From positions 1-64,000 of the forward strand of contig CAMOWC010000006.1 in NCBI GenBank assembly GCA_946628065.1: a stretch of DNA of 64,000 bases, in the 5' to 3' direction. This DNA is from an uncultured Clostridiaceae bacterium (GTDB lineage: Bacteria > Bacillota > Clostridia > TANB77 > CAG-508). The notes under the pieces were generated by a model. The model saw only the letters and a list, made by a program, of their open reading frames with translations, had not been told where the DNA came from and ran no database searches. Made by a program: the position numbers and the translations under genes. This document shows positions 18,301 through 27,539 of this stretch, one piece after another. Within the stretch, counting starts at the first letter, position 1; each line of letters starts with the position of its first letter.

Positions 18301-18397
18301 CTAAACTTCCTCCCAAATTAGTCTCTTCTGCCATCCATTTATACACAAATACAATATCACATTAACGTTTTTTTGTAAATACAATCTTTATTAAATT

Positions 18398-18577
18398 TCA
18401 TTTGCTTTCAAATCTTTTCTTTGCAACCTCTTCTACCGCTTCTTCATATCCCGTCAGAGCTGCAAACGGTGCAAATTGAGCAGCTCTTGCATCTAATGGC
18501 ATTGGTCTGTGTTTTTTTGAAACATGATGCTCCATATTTATAATGTCAGCATATTTATTACATTCTAATTCATCCAT
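18398..18577 (-). CDS. YolD-like small protein
   Basis: A 59-residue protein starting at ATG 18577, one base after the stop of the Y-family polymerase gene, with GGAGGG upstream inside that gene. The conserved core 'HRPMPLDARAAQFAPFAAL' followed by 'TGYEEAV' is characteristic of YolD-like proteins coded next to UmuC/DinB-type polymerases. It contains two CGG trinucleotides out of phase (ACG GGA, GCG GTA) and no shift. Confidence 0.8.
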   Translation of the reverse strand: MDELECNKYADIINMEHHVSKKHRPMPLDARAAQFAPFAALTGYEEAVEEVAKKRFESK

Positions 18578-18578
18578 C

Positions 18579-20087
18579 CTATTCTTTATGCCCTCCTATT
18601 TGCTTATTTCTTTCAATTGCAGTACCACCTTCTTGTAAGTTCATTCCCTTTATTACAGCATTTTTCCCGTATTTTGTTTTAATATTTAACATTGCTTTTT
18701 GAATTTCTTTTTCTGCTTGTTCCTTTTGACTTGTTTTTTCTTTATCTTTTCCAGCCTTACCATAGTCTGTAAATAAGTTAATTTGCTCATATTTGTTTTC
18801 TTTTTCTATGGTCTCCTCAGGCAAAACATTATTTGCCGTAATATTTATTCTCCTTACTAGAAGTGCACTATTTGATATTCTGTTATATAGCTTCATCACT
18901 GCTTCTGTAATTATTTTTGTAGAAGAAGTATAATGATCTAGATTTTCTGTTCCATGGCCATGCTTTGGCGTTTTTCTTCCATATCTATCTATTGTTATTT
19001 CTCCATTATATAGTTTTCTTATTTCCGGATTAGTTAAATTGTCTATGTCATATCCTAAAGTTAGAACAATTTGATTCGTTTTTAAATTTTTTCTTACTAA
19101 ATCTAAAGAAAGCCCCTCTGTCATTTCTTTTACAATTAACCTTGTCTTTTCGTAATCATATGGGCAGTGTAGGACTTGTCCCGAGCTTATACTATTTGTT
19201 GTAGGTTTATATTTTTTCACTGCTTCAATTGTTGTAGGCTCCCATCCCCATGCATGGTCTATTAAAAGCTCTGCATTTACTCCAAATAATTTATATAGCA
19301 ATTCCTCATTTTCTATTGAGGATCTAGCTACTTCTCCCATAGTATTAATTCCATGTTTTTCTAAGCTTTTTGCATATCCTTTTCCAACTCTCCAAAAATC
19401 TGTAATGGGTTTATGATCCCATAATATTTTTCTATAAGACATTTCATCTAAGTAAGCCATTCTAACTCCATTTTTATCTGGATTTGCATGCTTTGCCACA
19501 ATATCCATAGCTATTTTACTTAAATAAAGGTTAGTTCCAACACCTGCTGTAGCTGTAATACCGGTTTTATTAAAAACGTCTTGTATCATCATTGTTACAA
19601 ATTCTTGTGGATTCATATGGTTAAGCTTCAAATAATGTGTAATATCGCAGAATACCTCATCAACTGAATATGCAAATATGTCTTCTGGTGCAATATGGTC
19701 TAGATAAATATTATATATGTCTGTGCTGTATTTCATGTAATGCCCCATTCTCGGTGTTGCAACTATATAATCTAATTCTAGGTTTGGATTTTCTTTTAAT
19801 TCTATTGCGTTATATGATTTTCCATCAAATTGTTTCTCTTTTGCTTTCACTTTTCTTAAGGCATTTACCTCTTTAACTTTTTGCACAACCTCAAAAAGTC
19901 TTGCTCTTCCTGGTATACCATATGATTTTAGTGACGGGCTCACTGCTAAACATATTGTCTTTTCCGTTCTGCTTTTGTCAGCAACTACTAAATTGGTTGT
20001 AAGCGGGTCTAGTCCTCTTTCTCTACACTCTACTGATGCATAAAAGCTTTTTAAATCTATTGCTGCATATATATGTCCTTCTTGCAT
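18579..20087 (-). CDS. Y-family DNA polymerase (UmuC/DinB type)
   Basis: A 502-residue translesion polymerase. The catalytic 'YAAIDLKSFYASVECRERG' begins at residue 7, carrying the first metal-binding Asp. The second acidic site is 'YSVDEVFCDIT' near residue 142, and 'GITATAGVGTNLYLSKIAMD' follows. The C-terminal little-finger region ends in a charged tail. The Lys-rich C-terminus and partner YolD-like gene match the plasmid/phage-like UvrX/YqjW/UmuC group of Firmicutes, usually SOS-induced; I saw no clear LexA box. It probably copies past DNA damage with low fidelity. Confidence 0.88.
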   Translation of the reverse strand: MQEGHIYAAIDLKSFYASVECRERGLDPLTTNLVVADKSRTEKTICLAVSPSLKSYGIPGRARLFEVVQKVKEVNALRKVKAKEKQFDGKSYNAIELKENPNLELDYIVATPRMGHYMKYSTDIYNIYLDHIAPEDIFAYSVDEVFCDITHYLKLNHMNPQEFVTMMIQDVFNKTGITATAGVGTNLYLSKIAMDIVAKHANPDKNGVRMAYLDEMSYRKILWDHKPITDFWRVGKGYAKSLEKHGINTMGEVARSSIENEELLYKLFGVNAELLIDHAWGWEPTTIEAVKKYKPTTNSISSGQVLHCPYDYEKTRLIVKEMTEGLSLDLVRKNLKTNQIVLTLGYDIDNLTNPEIRKLYNGEITIDRYGRKTPKHGHGTENLDHYTSSTKIITEAVMKLYNRISNSALLVRRINITANNVLPEETIEKENKYEQINLFTDYGKAGKDKEKTSQKEQAEKEIQKAMLNIKTKYGKNAVIKGMNLQEGGTAIERNKQIGGHKE

Positions 20088-20167
20088 ATTTTACCTCCTA
20101 GCCAAATCTCAAAATTATTATACCATTTTGTTTGATATTTGTAAACACTTGTTTGGTGAATGCGTAT

Positions 20168-20201
20168 AAAAAAAGCTGGATTTCTCCAACTTTTTTAGGC
20201 A
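20168..20201 (-). terminator. Terminator after the Cys-rich gene
   Basis: A-rich arm with AGCTGGA, loop TTTC, TCCAACT and a T run (one mismatch). It overlaps the stop codon at 20195-20197. Confidence 0.65.
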
Positions 20202-20788
20202 TTTTTTTCAATATACTTCATTTTAGCAAGTTTTATTAAGCTAGTTATTTCTCTTATTGCAATTCTCAGTCCAAAAATAATTATGCTCCCTATATATAAA
20301 TCAGAAATAATTTGCTCTCTTGTAGAAAAGAATGAATCTCTTACCATAAGTCTTTGTCTTAGTGAGAAAAGTTTAAGTATTTTTAAATCGTTGAATGTTA
20401 TCACTTTGTGTTTTTTAGTAACTGAACTACAATAGAATAACTTGCATGTTAAATTTTTCGTTTTACATCCAAATTCACTTTGATGTATACATAGTCTGCA
20501 ACACCCATTCTTATAAGTGCAATTTGGGCTTTGCTGATTAACGCATTTGTTACCTATAAATCCACAAATATTTTTTCCACTATAGTAATTGTCAATCTTG
20601 TTACAACAATAGTCATAAATAAACTCTATTCTTTTTCTTCTATTTTTAATGTTTAATGCCTCAACTATTGCCTTGCATTCTTCATCATCTATATTGGTTA
20701 CTAGTTTAGTATTCCTATAAAGAATAGTTTTATAAAATTTTATTTTTTTATAAAGTTCATTTTTATCTCTGATAAATAACTCCCTCAT
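20195..20788 (-). CDS. Cys-rich protein of unknown function
   Basis: A 197-residue protein I do not recognise. The middle (about 67-125) holds about eleven Cys in clusters ('CGFIGNKCV', 'CTYKNGCCRLCIHQ', 'CKTKNLTCKLFYC'), suggesting a metal- or Fe-S-binding module. The flanks are Lys/Arg/Ile-rich helices and the C-terminal half has a moderately hydrophobic stretch ('YIGSIIIFGLRIAI') that could be a membrane segment. It lies alone between the polymerase and the GLUG surface protein. Confidence 0.6.
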   Translation of the reverse strand: MRELFIRDKNELYKKIKFYKTILYRNTKLVTNIDDEECKAIVEALNIKNRRKRIEFIYDYCCNKIDNYYSGKNICGFIGNKCVNQQSPNCTYKNGCCRLCIHQSEFGCKTKNLTCKLFYCSSVTKKHKVITFNDLKILKLFSLRQRLMVRDSFFSTREQIISDLYIGSIIIFGLRIAIREITSLIKLAKMKYIEKNA

Positions 20789-20813
20789 TATTACTCCATT
20801 ACAGTTTTATTTG

Positions 20814-22939
20814 TTAGTTTGAGAATACAGGATATGAGCCTTGCAATTTCCACGTTTTTAGTTGTGTATTAGATGAATTTGCATTGTTTGTTGTTACATA
20901 CGAATTCATAAGTGTAACAAAATTTGATAGAGACATTGTATTTGTCATGTTTGCCATTCCTGTAGCACCATTTGAATTTGCATTAGATGTTTTTAGCAAA
21001 TAAGTGCATCCCGTACCGGCTGTACCCTGCGCAGTTATTTCTCCTGCTTGTCCACTCGTTTTGGATGTAATATTTCCTGTATTATGGCTATTGGTTGTTG
21101 TATGTGTTGCCGTCGCTGTTATACCTCCACTATATGCATTATCACCTGTAACACTTACATTGCCACTATTATAGCATTTATCAATTGTCATATTTCCATT
21201 CACAGCACCGGGCTCCTGCTATTCCTGCAGAATTGCCAATTCCACCTAAAATATTTCCCGCGTTGTAACAATTTTTAATGTTAGTATATGTTCCGCTCCA
21301 ACTCTCTGCTAAAATTCCAGCAGTAATATATTCTCCATGTAAATTTCCTGAATTAAAACAATTAACTATCATCAAATTTGAATTGTTATAATTTTCTCCT
21401 GCTATGCCACCTATATGTCCGTCCACTGCCTGATAAGCTAGCTGTATTATAGCAGTTATTTACATTTGTATTGCTACCATTTGATCTTCCTATAATTCCA
21501 CCATATCCTGAGTCACTATTACTTGATACTATTTCTCCTGAATTGTAGCAGTTTGAAACTTCTATAGCTGTTGAGCCTTCCTTTATATACCCTAATATGC
21601 CACCTGTGTTATTAGGCGCCAATATTTTTCCAGTATTATAACATCCATTTATTTTCGCATTAGTAGTAACTCCCGCAATCCCAGATGTTCCATAAGTTCC
21701 ATTAATACCACCAGAAGAAATATCTCCGGTATTATGGCAACTAATAATTGTAATTGGTGCGCTGTACGAGTCTCCAACTATTCCTCCTGCATATTTTTTA
21801 TCTGATGTTATTTCTCCCGAATTTTTGCAATTTTCTATTCTTGCTGTTGTCCCTGAGCTTCCAATTATTCCACCTGTAGGTGAATTTATTACTGATACAC
21901 GTCCTGTATTATTACTATTGATAATTGCTAATGTACTACCATAACCAGTACCAATTATTCCACCCGCTGGGCTTACTGCCATAATGTTCCCCGTATTGTA
22001 GCAATCAGTTAAACTTAATGAGCCATACGTGCCTCCAACTATTCCCCCTGCCTGGGCACCTGTGCAATTTATATCTCCAGTATTATAGCAATTTGCTATT
22101 GTAACTTGGCTGGCCCAACCTAATATTCCACCTGTCGGTGCACCAGCTGTAACGTTACCTGTATTATAGCAATTTGTTATCGTTGCAGATGAAGAAACCT
22201 GACCAATTAGCCCTCCTGATGGTGCAGGTCCGCTTATTTTGCATTCTTTTATTCCTAAGTTACTGATTGTAATTGCATTTGATGTTATTCCGAATAGTCC
22301 TGCATAATTATCTGATTTTTCATATAAATTAACGATTAAAAATTTTTTTCCGTCAAATGTTCCTGCAAACCCACTACTTGCATTGTTCCCTATTGGTACA
22401 AAACCGGCTCCGTTTGTATCTGTTAGCAATTGCTTTATCGCTGTTCCTGAACTATTTTTAATATACCCGTAATTATTTTTTACATACTTTTCTTCTGGAT
22501 TTGCATATGATTTATCATCTTGCATATCCAAGCTCAATCCCAACGTTACTGTTTTGCCAGAATACAAACCATAAGTTGTATCTCCTTTGTTTACATTATA
22601 TGCAAAAGCTACTAAATCCTCTATACTATTTATTGTATATGGGTCAGATTGTGTTCCTTGTCCTTCTAATTCTCCTGGATTTAGGTCTTGTACTTTTTTT
22701 ATTGTATTGCTGTTATTTCTGTTGTTTTTTAATTCTCCTAATATCTCGTTTTGTAATTCTTCTTCCATATTAACTCGCTGGTTCCAGTTTTCAACAGTAT
22801 TACTGGCTTTTTCTACTGTTCCATTTCTGCTAAGCCCAACGGCAATAGCTGCACCAGATATTATAATTAATAATATAACTGTTATAATAAGTGCTACAAG
22901 TGTAACACCTGAGTTTCTTTTTTCTTTAGTAGTATTCAT
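20814..22939 (-). CDS. GLUG-repeat surface protein, prepilin-like start, two CGG frameshifts
   Basis: With two shifts this is a single 707-residue protein; without them it splits into three pieces. The N-terminus 'KRNSGVTLVALIITVILLII' is prepilin-like. After an N-terminal domain ('DLVAFAYNVNKG') come many repeats of the form 'GGIIG...NCYNTGNI', the GLUG motif found in secreted adhesins and peptidase-like surface proteins, predicted as a beta-solenoid. Skipping C at CGG 21419-21421 and 21208-21210 continues the repeat rhythm exactly ('SGSGGHIGGIAGEN', 'AGIAGAGAVNGNM'). The C-terminus 'WKLQGSYPVFSN' is typical of this class. Function: probably adhesion (inference). Confidence 0.8.
21208..21210 (-). 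other. CGG +1 shift site, GLUG protein codon 577
   Basis: Read GCC CGG TGC. Skipping C gives GCC GGT GCT GTG AAT and then 'DKCYNSGNV', the next repeat. Confidence 0.8.
21419..21421 (-). other. CGG +1 shift site, GLUG protein codon 507
   Basis: Read GGA CGG ACA. Skipping C gives GGA GGA CAT ATA GGT GGC, keeping the GLUG repeat. Confidence 0.8.
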
Positions 22940-23053
22940 GAAAAATCTCTCCCTTTACTTTTTATTATTAAATTATAATTTAACTTTTTTTATAAGTCAA
23001 TAAGTTAAGCATTGTCGCTTCATAAAATCTATAGGTTCTTATGGTGGTATAAT

Positions 23054-23091
23054 AAAAAAACTACATATCCAAATAGATACGTAGTTTTTTT
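23054..23091 (-). terminator. Terminator of the rpsP-rplS operon
   Basis: AAAAAAACTAC-x-TATC pairs with GATA-x-GTAGTTTTTTT with one internal mismatch, just after the rplS stop on the minus strand. Confidence 0.75.
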
Positions 23092-23093
23092 GA

Positions 23094-23654
23094 TTATTCT
23101 TTTTTCGTTTCATCTGCTGCTTCTGCAGTTTCTTCTACTGTTTTTTCTTCTTTAACTGCTTCTGCTGGAGCTTCTTCTTTTACTTCTTCAGCTTTTTCTG
23201 TTGGTGCTTCTTCTGTAGCTACTTCTTCTGCAGCTACAAGGTCTTCTGCTGCAGTTTCTGGAACTTCTAAAACGTCTTCTTTAACTGTTATCATATTAGT
23301 TTCAATTCTAGCGCCTACTTGTTCCTTTGTCTTAGCAGCTTTTCCTACTCTGTCTCTTAAATAGTATAATTTTGCACGTCTTGCGCGTCCAACTCTAACT
23401 ACTTCAACCTTTTCAATTGTTGGTGAGTGTAGTAAAAATGTTTTTTCAACACCAACTCCATAAGAAATTCTTCTTACTGTAAATGTTGCATTTACTCCTC
23501 CACCTTGTTTTTTAATTATAATTCCTTCAAATACTTGAATTCTTTCTCTATTTCCTTCTTTTACTCTTACATGAACTTTTACAGTATCGCCAACTTTAAG
23601 CATTGGTACTTTACTTTTTAACTGTTCATGCTCAATAGACTTAATAATGTCCAT
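23094..23654 (-). CDS. rplS: Ribosomal protein bL19 with acidic C-terminal extension
   Basis: bL19 sits at the 30S-50S interface. Residues 1-115 are a canonical bL19 ('[15 protein letters not shown]', '[18 protein letters not shown]', '[15 protein letters not shown]'). The protein then continues for about 65 residues of Glu/Ala/Val/Thr/Lys repeats, unlike ordinary bL19 of about 115 residues. The tail is strongly acidic and probably disordered. It is the last gene of the ffh-rpsP-khpA-rimM-trmD-rplS cluster. Confidence 0.93.
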   Translation of the reverse strand: MDIIKSIEHEQLKSKVPMLKVGDTVKVHVRVKEGNRERIQVFEGIIIKKQGGGVNATFTVRRISYGVGVEKTFLLHSPTIEKVEVVRVGRARRAKLYYLRDRVGKAAKTKEQVGARIETNMITVKEDVLEVPETAAEDLVAAEEVATEEAPTEKAEEVKEEAPAEAVKEEKTVEETAEAADETKKE

Positions 23655-23695
23655 TTTATTTCCTCCTTCTTTTTAAATCAGCGGTCAGCCTTTGT

Positions 23696-24421
23696 TTACT
23701 GACATTCATTTTTTAAATTTTCTAATGTGTCTCTATCTTCTTTTGATAGGTTAACATTATTTAATAAATCTGGCCTTTTTAGAAATGTATTTCTTAAAGA
23801 CTCTTTTCTTCTCCATTTATTTATTTTTGCATGGTCGCCAGTAATTAGTATCTCTGGCACCTGTCTTCCAAGAAATTCATCTGGTCTTGTATATTGTGGG
23901 TATTCTAATAATCCGTCTGCAAATGACTCTTCCTCATTTGAGCCATTTCCTAATACTCCACCTACAAATCTACTAACGCTGTCTATAAGCACCATTGCTG
24001 GTAGCTCTCCACCTGTTAGTACATAGTCTCCAATAGAAATTTCTTCATCTACAATTTTATCTAATACTCTTTGGTCAATTCCTTCGTAATGTCCACAAAG
24101 TAAAATCAAATGCTTTGCTTTGCTTAATTCTACTACTTTTTTATGTGTTAATCTTGTTCCTTGTGGTGATAAGAATATAACTTTTGCATTTTCTTTGTCT
24201 AGAATTGAATTATATGCATCATAGACTACATCTGGTCTTAATACCATTCCAGCTCCTCCACCATATGGAGTGTCGTCTACTTTTTTGTGTTTATCCTTAG
24301 AAAAGTCTCTAATATTTATTAAATTAATTTCTATAGCTTTCTTTTTTTCTGCTCTCCCAATTATGCTTGTTTTTATTGGTTCAAACATCTCTGGAAAAAG
24401 AGATAATACATCAAATTTCAT
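23696..24421 (-). CDS. trmD: tRNA (guanine-37-N1) methyltransferase
   Basis: TrmD methylates G37 next to the anticodon of tRNAs that read CNN codons with G36, which guards against +1 frameshifting. The 241-residue protein has the SPOUT knot motifs 'DDTPYGGGAGMVL', 'LLCGHYEGIDQRVL', 'EISIGDYVLTGGELPA' and 'GSNEEESFADGLLEYPQYTRP' (shown in part). Sequence looks fully normal. It overlaps nothing and follows rimM directly (the rimM stop and trmD start adjoin). Its role in frame maintenance is relevant to the CGG pattern in this window. Confidence 0.95.
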   Translation of the reverse strand: MKFDVLSLFPEMFEPIKTSIIGRAEKKKAIEINLINIRDFSKDKHKKVDDTPYGGGAGMVLRPDVVYDAYNSILDKENAKVIFLSPQGTRLTHKKVVELSKAKHLILLCGHYEGIDQRVLDKIVDEEISIGDYVLTGGELPAMVLIDSVSRFVGGVLGNGSNEEESFADGLLEYPQYTRPDEFLGRQVPEILITGDHAKINKWRRKESLRNTFLKRPDLLNNVNLSKEDRDTLENLKNECQ

Positions 24422-24937
24422 TTATTCCAATCCTTTTATAAGATTAACTATCATCTTTTTGTTTTCCACATCAATATTTTTTATAACGTCTTTAATTGCA
24501 GGTAGTAGAATTTGCTTGCCTAGTTCGTCTTTTATAACATAAACATCGTTGCTTCCAGTTTTAAATATGTCGTCTACCTTTCCTAAAATTCTCCCTTCTT
24601 CTGTCTGTACTTCGATTCCAATTAAATCTGCAATGAAATACGAATCTTTAGGAAGCTTTACTGCATCAGATCTTTTAATTTTAATAAAACACCCTTTGTA
24701 TTTTTCAACCATATTTATATCTGGCAATTCTTTAAACTTTAAAAGCACGTTATTTTTGTTATATGCAACTTCTTCGATGGTCATTAAAATTAAATTGCCT
24801 TTATAATCTATATAGATATTCTTTAGATTTTCGAATCTTTTTACGTCATCTGTAAAAGGTACAACTTTTACAAATCCTTTTATTCCATATGTATTTACTA
24901 TTTGACCTATTTCAAAATATTCTTGCAAGTTTTTCAC
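24422..24937 (-). CDS. rimM: 16S rRNA processing protein RimM
   Basis: A 171-residue 30S maturation factor. The N-terminal domain has 'FEIGQIVNTYGIKGFVKV' and the C-terminal PRC-barrel has 'DLIGIEVQTEEGRILGKVDDI' in part, ending with 'LLPAIKDVIKNIDVENKKMIV'. It binds uS19 during assembly. It sits between khpA and trmD in the conserved ribosomal order. Confidence 0.93.
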   Translation of the reverse strand: MKNLQEYFEIGQIVNTYGIKGFVKVVPFTDDVKRFENLKNIYIDYKGNLILMTIEEVAYNKNNVLLKFKELPDINMVEKYKGCFIKIKRSDAVKLPKDSYFIADLIGIEVQTEEGRILGKVDDIFKTGSNDVYVIKDELGKQILLPAIKDVIKNIDVENKKMIVNLIKGLE

Positions 24938-24939
24938 CT

Positions 24940-25170
24940 TTATCCAATAAATTCAATGGTTACTCTTTTACCTTCTTTGCTAGCAACTGCCTTTACAAGA
25001 GTACGAATTGCTTTTGCAACTCTTCCTTCTTTTCCTATAATTTTTCCCATGTCGCTTTCTGCTACTCTAACTTCGAAGATAATTGATCTTTCGCCTTCAA
25101 TTTCATTTACTGAAATTTCATTTGGATTAGAAACTAAATTTCTTATAATTGTTTCTAAAATTTCTTTCAT
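24940..25170 (-). CDS. khpA: KH-domain RNA-binding protein KhpA (YlqC)
   Basis: A 76-residue single KH domain protein. 'MGKIIGKEGRVAKAIRTLVKA' carries the GxxG loop (GKEG). KhpA partners KhpB (Jag) in RNA binding and cell elongation control in Firmicutes. It lies between rpsP (12 bases upstream) and rimM (2 bases downstream), the usual operon position. Confidence 0.93.
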   Translation of the reverse strand: MKEILETIIRNLVSNPNEISVNEIEGERSIIFEVRVAESDMGKIIGKEGRVAKAIRTLVKAVASKEGKRVTIEFIG

Positions 25171-25182
25171 TTTGCCTTCCTC

Positions 25183-25416
25183 CTATTTAGCCTTTTCAAT
25201 CAAAGCCTTTACAGTATCTGTTGGCTTTGCTCCATTTTTGATCCATGTTTCAACCTTTGCCATATCTAATTTTATTTCAGCTGGAGTTTTCATTGGATCA
25301 TAAGTACCAATTTGCTCAACTATTCTTCCATCTCTTGGTGATCTTGAATCAGCAACAACAATGTGATAGAAAGGAGCTTTTTTAGCACCGAATCTTTGTA
25401 GTCTAATTTTTACCAT
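25183..25416 (-). CDS. rpsP: Ribosomal protein bS16
   Basis: A 77-residue bS16 from ATG 25416, chosen because GGAGGTGAAA lies just upstream; a GTG at 25425 overlaps that site. '[20 protein letters not shown]' and '[14 protein letters not shown]' are canonical. It opens the khpA-rimM-trmD-rplS set, separated from ffh by a palindromic element. Confidence 0.95.
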   Translation of the reverse strand: MVKIRLQRFGAKKAPFYHIVVADSRSPRDGRIVEQIGTYDPMKTPAEIKLDMAKVETWIKNGAKPTDTVKALIEKAK

Positions 25417-25504
25417 ATGTTTCACCTCCTGTAAATTAAGATTATATTTTTAAAAATTAAAAGCATGTTTTTGAATTGGGCATTTAGTTGTTATTTTTTC
25501 AAGA

Positions 25505-25586
25505 CAAGGGGACGTTCTTTTTGTCTATAGGAGTTCGAAGTCTATATGGGTTTGCAAACCCTATAGACAAAAAGAACGTCCCCTTG
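25505..25586. repeat. Palindromic element, 26-bp arms (GGGGACGTT family)
   Basis: Perfect 26-base arms (25505-25530 and 25561-25586) share the AAGGGGACGTT terminus with the elements at 32771, 33731 and 57824. The spacer contains a second hairpin GGGTTT-GC-AAACCC (25548-25561). It sits between ffh and rpsP and could act as a terminator or processing site. Confidence 0.85.
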
Positions 25587-25598
25587 TTTTGAATTTCA

Positions 25599-26945
25599 TT
25601 ATTTAAGCTTCTTCAAATCGTTTATGTTCATCCCTCTAAGCATATTTTTAGCACTTTTAGGGTCTTTCATTTTTTTCATCATTTTTTGTGTCATTTCATA
25701 CGATGCCATAAACTTATTTATGTCTTGTACAGTTGTTCCGCTTCCTCTTGCTATTCTCTGTCGTCTGCTACCATTTAATAGCTTTGAGTTTCTTTTTTCT
25801 TCCTTTGTCATTGAACATATTATAGCTTCTATTTTTGTAAATTCTTTATCATCAATTTTTACATCTTTTAATTGGTTCATACCAGGTATCATTTTTAAAA
25901 TCGAAGAAAATGAGCCCATTTTCTTCATTTGTCTTAGTTGCTTTAAATAGTCATCTAAGTCAAATGACTCTTTGCGAAGTTTTTCTTCCAGTTTCATTGC
26001 TTCTTCAGCATCAAATGCTTCTTCGGCTTTTTCTATAATTGAGAGTACATCTCCCATCCCAAGAATTCTTGATGCCATTCTTTCTGGGTGAAATACTTCA
26101 ATGTCACTTAGCTTCTCTCCTGTTGCAGCAAATTTAATTGGTCTTCCGGTTACTTTTTTTACAGAAAGTGCTGCACCGCCACGAGTATCACCATCTAACT
26201 TTGTTAATATAACTCCGTCTATACCTAATTGTTCATTAAATGAAGAAGCAACATTTACAGCATCTTGACCTGTCATAGAATCAACTACTAAAAGAATTTC
26301 ATGTGGCTTTACACCTGTTTTTACATTTTTTAATTCTTGCATTAATTCTTCGTCTATGTGAAGTCTACCTGCAGTATCAAGAATAACCACATCATTCATC
26401 TTTGAATATGCCTGTGAAATTGCTTGTTTTGCAATTAGCACAACATCTTTTGTTTGCTCATTTGCGTATACAGGAATATTCAGTTGTCCTCCAACAACCT
26501 GCAATTGTTTTATCGCAGCTGGTCTATATACGTCACAAGCAACTAGCAATGGTTTCTTTCCTTGTTTTCTTAAAAGGTTTGCAAGTTTTCCTGCTGTTGT
26601 AGTTTTTCCTGAACCTTGTAGTCCAACTAGCATTATTACTGTTGGAGGGTTTGGAGTAAAGTTTATTTTACTTTCTAATCCTCCAAGCAATTCAACTAGC
26701 TCATCTTTAACTATTTTTACAACTTGTTGCCCTGGTGTTAGTGATTTTAATACATCACTTCCTAACGCTTTTTCTTCAACTGTTGCTATAAATTCCTTTA
26801 CTATTTTGTAATTTACATCTGCTTCAAGGAGTGCAAGTTTTACTTCACGCAAAACGTCTTTTAAATCACTTTCCGTAATTCGAGATTGTCCTCTTAACTT
26901 TTTTGTTATATTTGTTAATTTTTCGGATAAACCCTCAAAAGCCAT
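25599..26945 (-). CDS. ffh: Signal recognition particle GTPase Ffh
   Basis: Ffh targets ribosome-nascent chains to the membrane with 4.5S RNA and FtsY. The start is ATG 26945 ('MAFEGLSEKL') after GGAGGCAAAG; the longer frame from 26987 lacks a ribosome site. The 448-residue protein has the N domain, G motifs 'VGLQGSGKTTTAGKLA', 'DTAGRLHIDEELM' and 'TKLDGDTRGGAALS', and a Met-rich M domain ('MKKMGSFSSILKMIPGM', 'QRIARGSGT'). It follows ylxM, its usual partner. Confidence 0.96.
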   Translation of the reverse strand: MAFEGLSEKLTNITKKLRGQSRITESDLKDVLREVKLALLEADVNYKIVKEFIATVEEKALGSDVLKSLTPGQQVVKIVKDELVELLGGLESKINFTPNPPTVIMLVGLQGSGKTTTAGKLANLLRKQGKKPLLVACDVYRPAAIKQLQVVGGQLNIPVYANEQTKDVVLIAKQAISQAYSKMNDVVILDTAGRLHIDEELMQELKNVKTGVKPHEILLVVDSMTGQDAVNVASSFNEQLGIDGVILTKLDGDTRGGAALSVKKVTGRPIKFAATGEKLSDIEVFHPERMASRILGMGDVLSIIEKAEEAFDAEEAMKLEEKLRKESFDLDDYLKQLRQMKKMGSFSSILKMIPGMNQLKDVKIDDKEFTKIEAIICSMTKEEKRNSKLLNGSRRQRIARGSGTTVQDINKFMASYEMTQKMMKKMKDPKSAKNMLRGMNINDLKKLK

Positions 26946-27060
26946 CTCTTTGCCTCCTTTGTTTTTTTTGCGTTTGGCATTTCGCATTTGGTTATTTTCT
27001 ATTTGTTCTTTAATATTTTAATAATTATTCCATATAACAAATGCTAAATGTCAAATGCCT

Positions 27061-27408
27061 TTAGACTACACAATTTAACTCGTGTTTAATGTGTTCTAGC
27101 ATTTCTGCAATTTGTTCGTCTGAATACTGTGTTTGAATTGTAGTAATCTCAGATAAAATCTCTGAAATTTTTCTTTCTTGTTTTAATGTTCTTTGCATAA
27201 GTCCTAGCTTTTCTTCATATTCGAAAAGTTTGTTTTCCCCCTTCTTTATGTTGTCTCTAGCAGCTTGCCTAGTAATGTTTCGGTTTTCAGCAATTTCTGA
27301 CAAAGACAAATCGCTATTATAGTAATCATCAAGGAAATCATATTGTACTTTGGTTAATAGCTTCCCATAAGTTTGAAGAAGTAAACTTAACTCTACATTT
27401 TTTTCCAT
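27061..27408 (-). CDS. ylxM: YlxM/p13-like DNA-binding protein
   Basis: A 115-residue helix-turn-helix protein coded upstream of ffh. The start is ATG 27408 after AGAGGTGAT. 'LTKVQYDFLDDYYNSDLSLSEIAENRNITRQAARDNIKKGE' (in part) is the sigma-70 region 4-like HTH typical of YlxM, a component of the SRP pathway in some Firmicutes. Confidence 0.93.
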   Translation of the reverse strand: MEKNVELSLLLQTYGKLLTKVQYDFLDDYYNSDLSLSEIAENRNITRQAARDNIKKGENKLFEYEEKLGLMQRTLKQERKISEILSEITTIQTQYSDEQIAEMLEHIKHELNCVV

Positions 27409-27493
27409 GATTATCACCTCTTTAGTTTGTAATGCTAATATACTTTACACTATTTTTTTGCTTTTGTCAAGGGGTTTTAAATAAAAATATATA

Positions 27494-27529
27494 AAAAAGA
27501 GGTAAAGAAATATCTCTTCACCTCTTTTT
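27494..27529 (-). terminator. Terminator of the prepilin-like surface gene
   Basis: AAAAAGAGGT (27494-27503) pairs with ACCTCTTTTT (27520-27529), just beyond the restored stop codon at 27540-27542. Confidence 0.75.
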
Positions 27530-27539
27530 AATATAAGAA

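Noticed and set aside
21200..22300. CRISPR-like repeats
   Set aside because: The repeats are degenerate codon-phased GLUG motifs within a protein, with no fixed repeat-spacer lengths and no cas genes.
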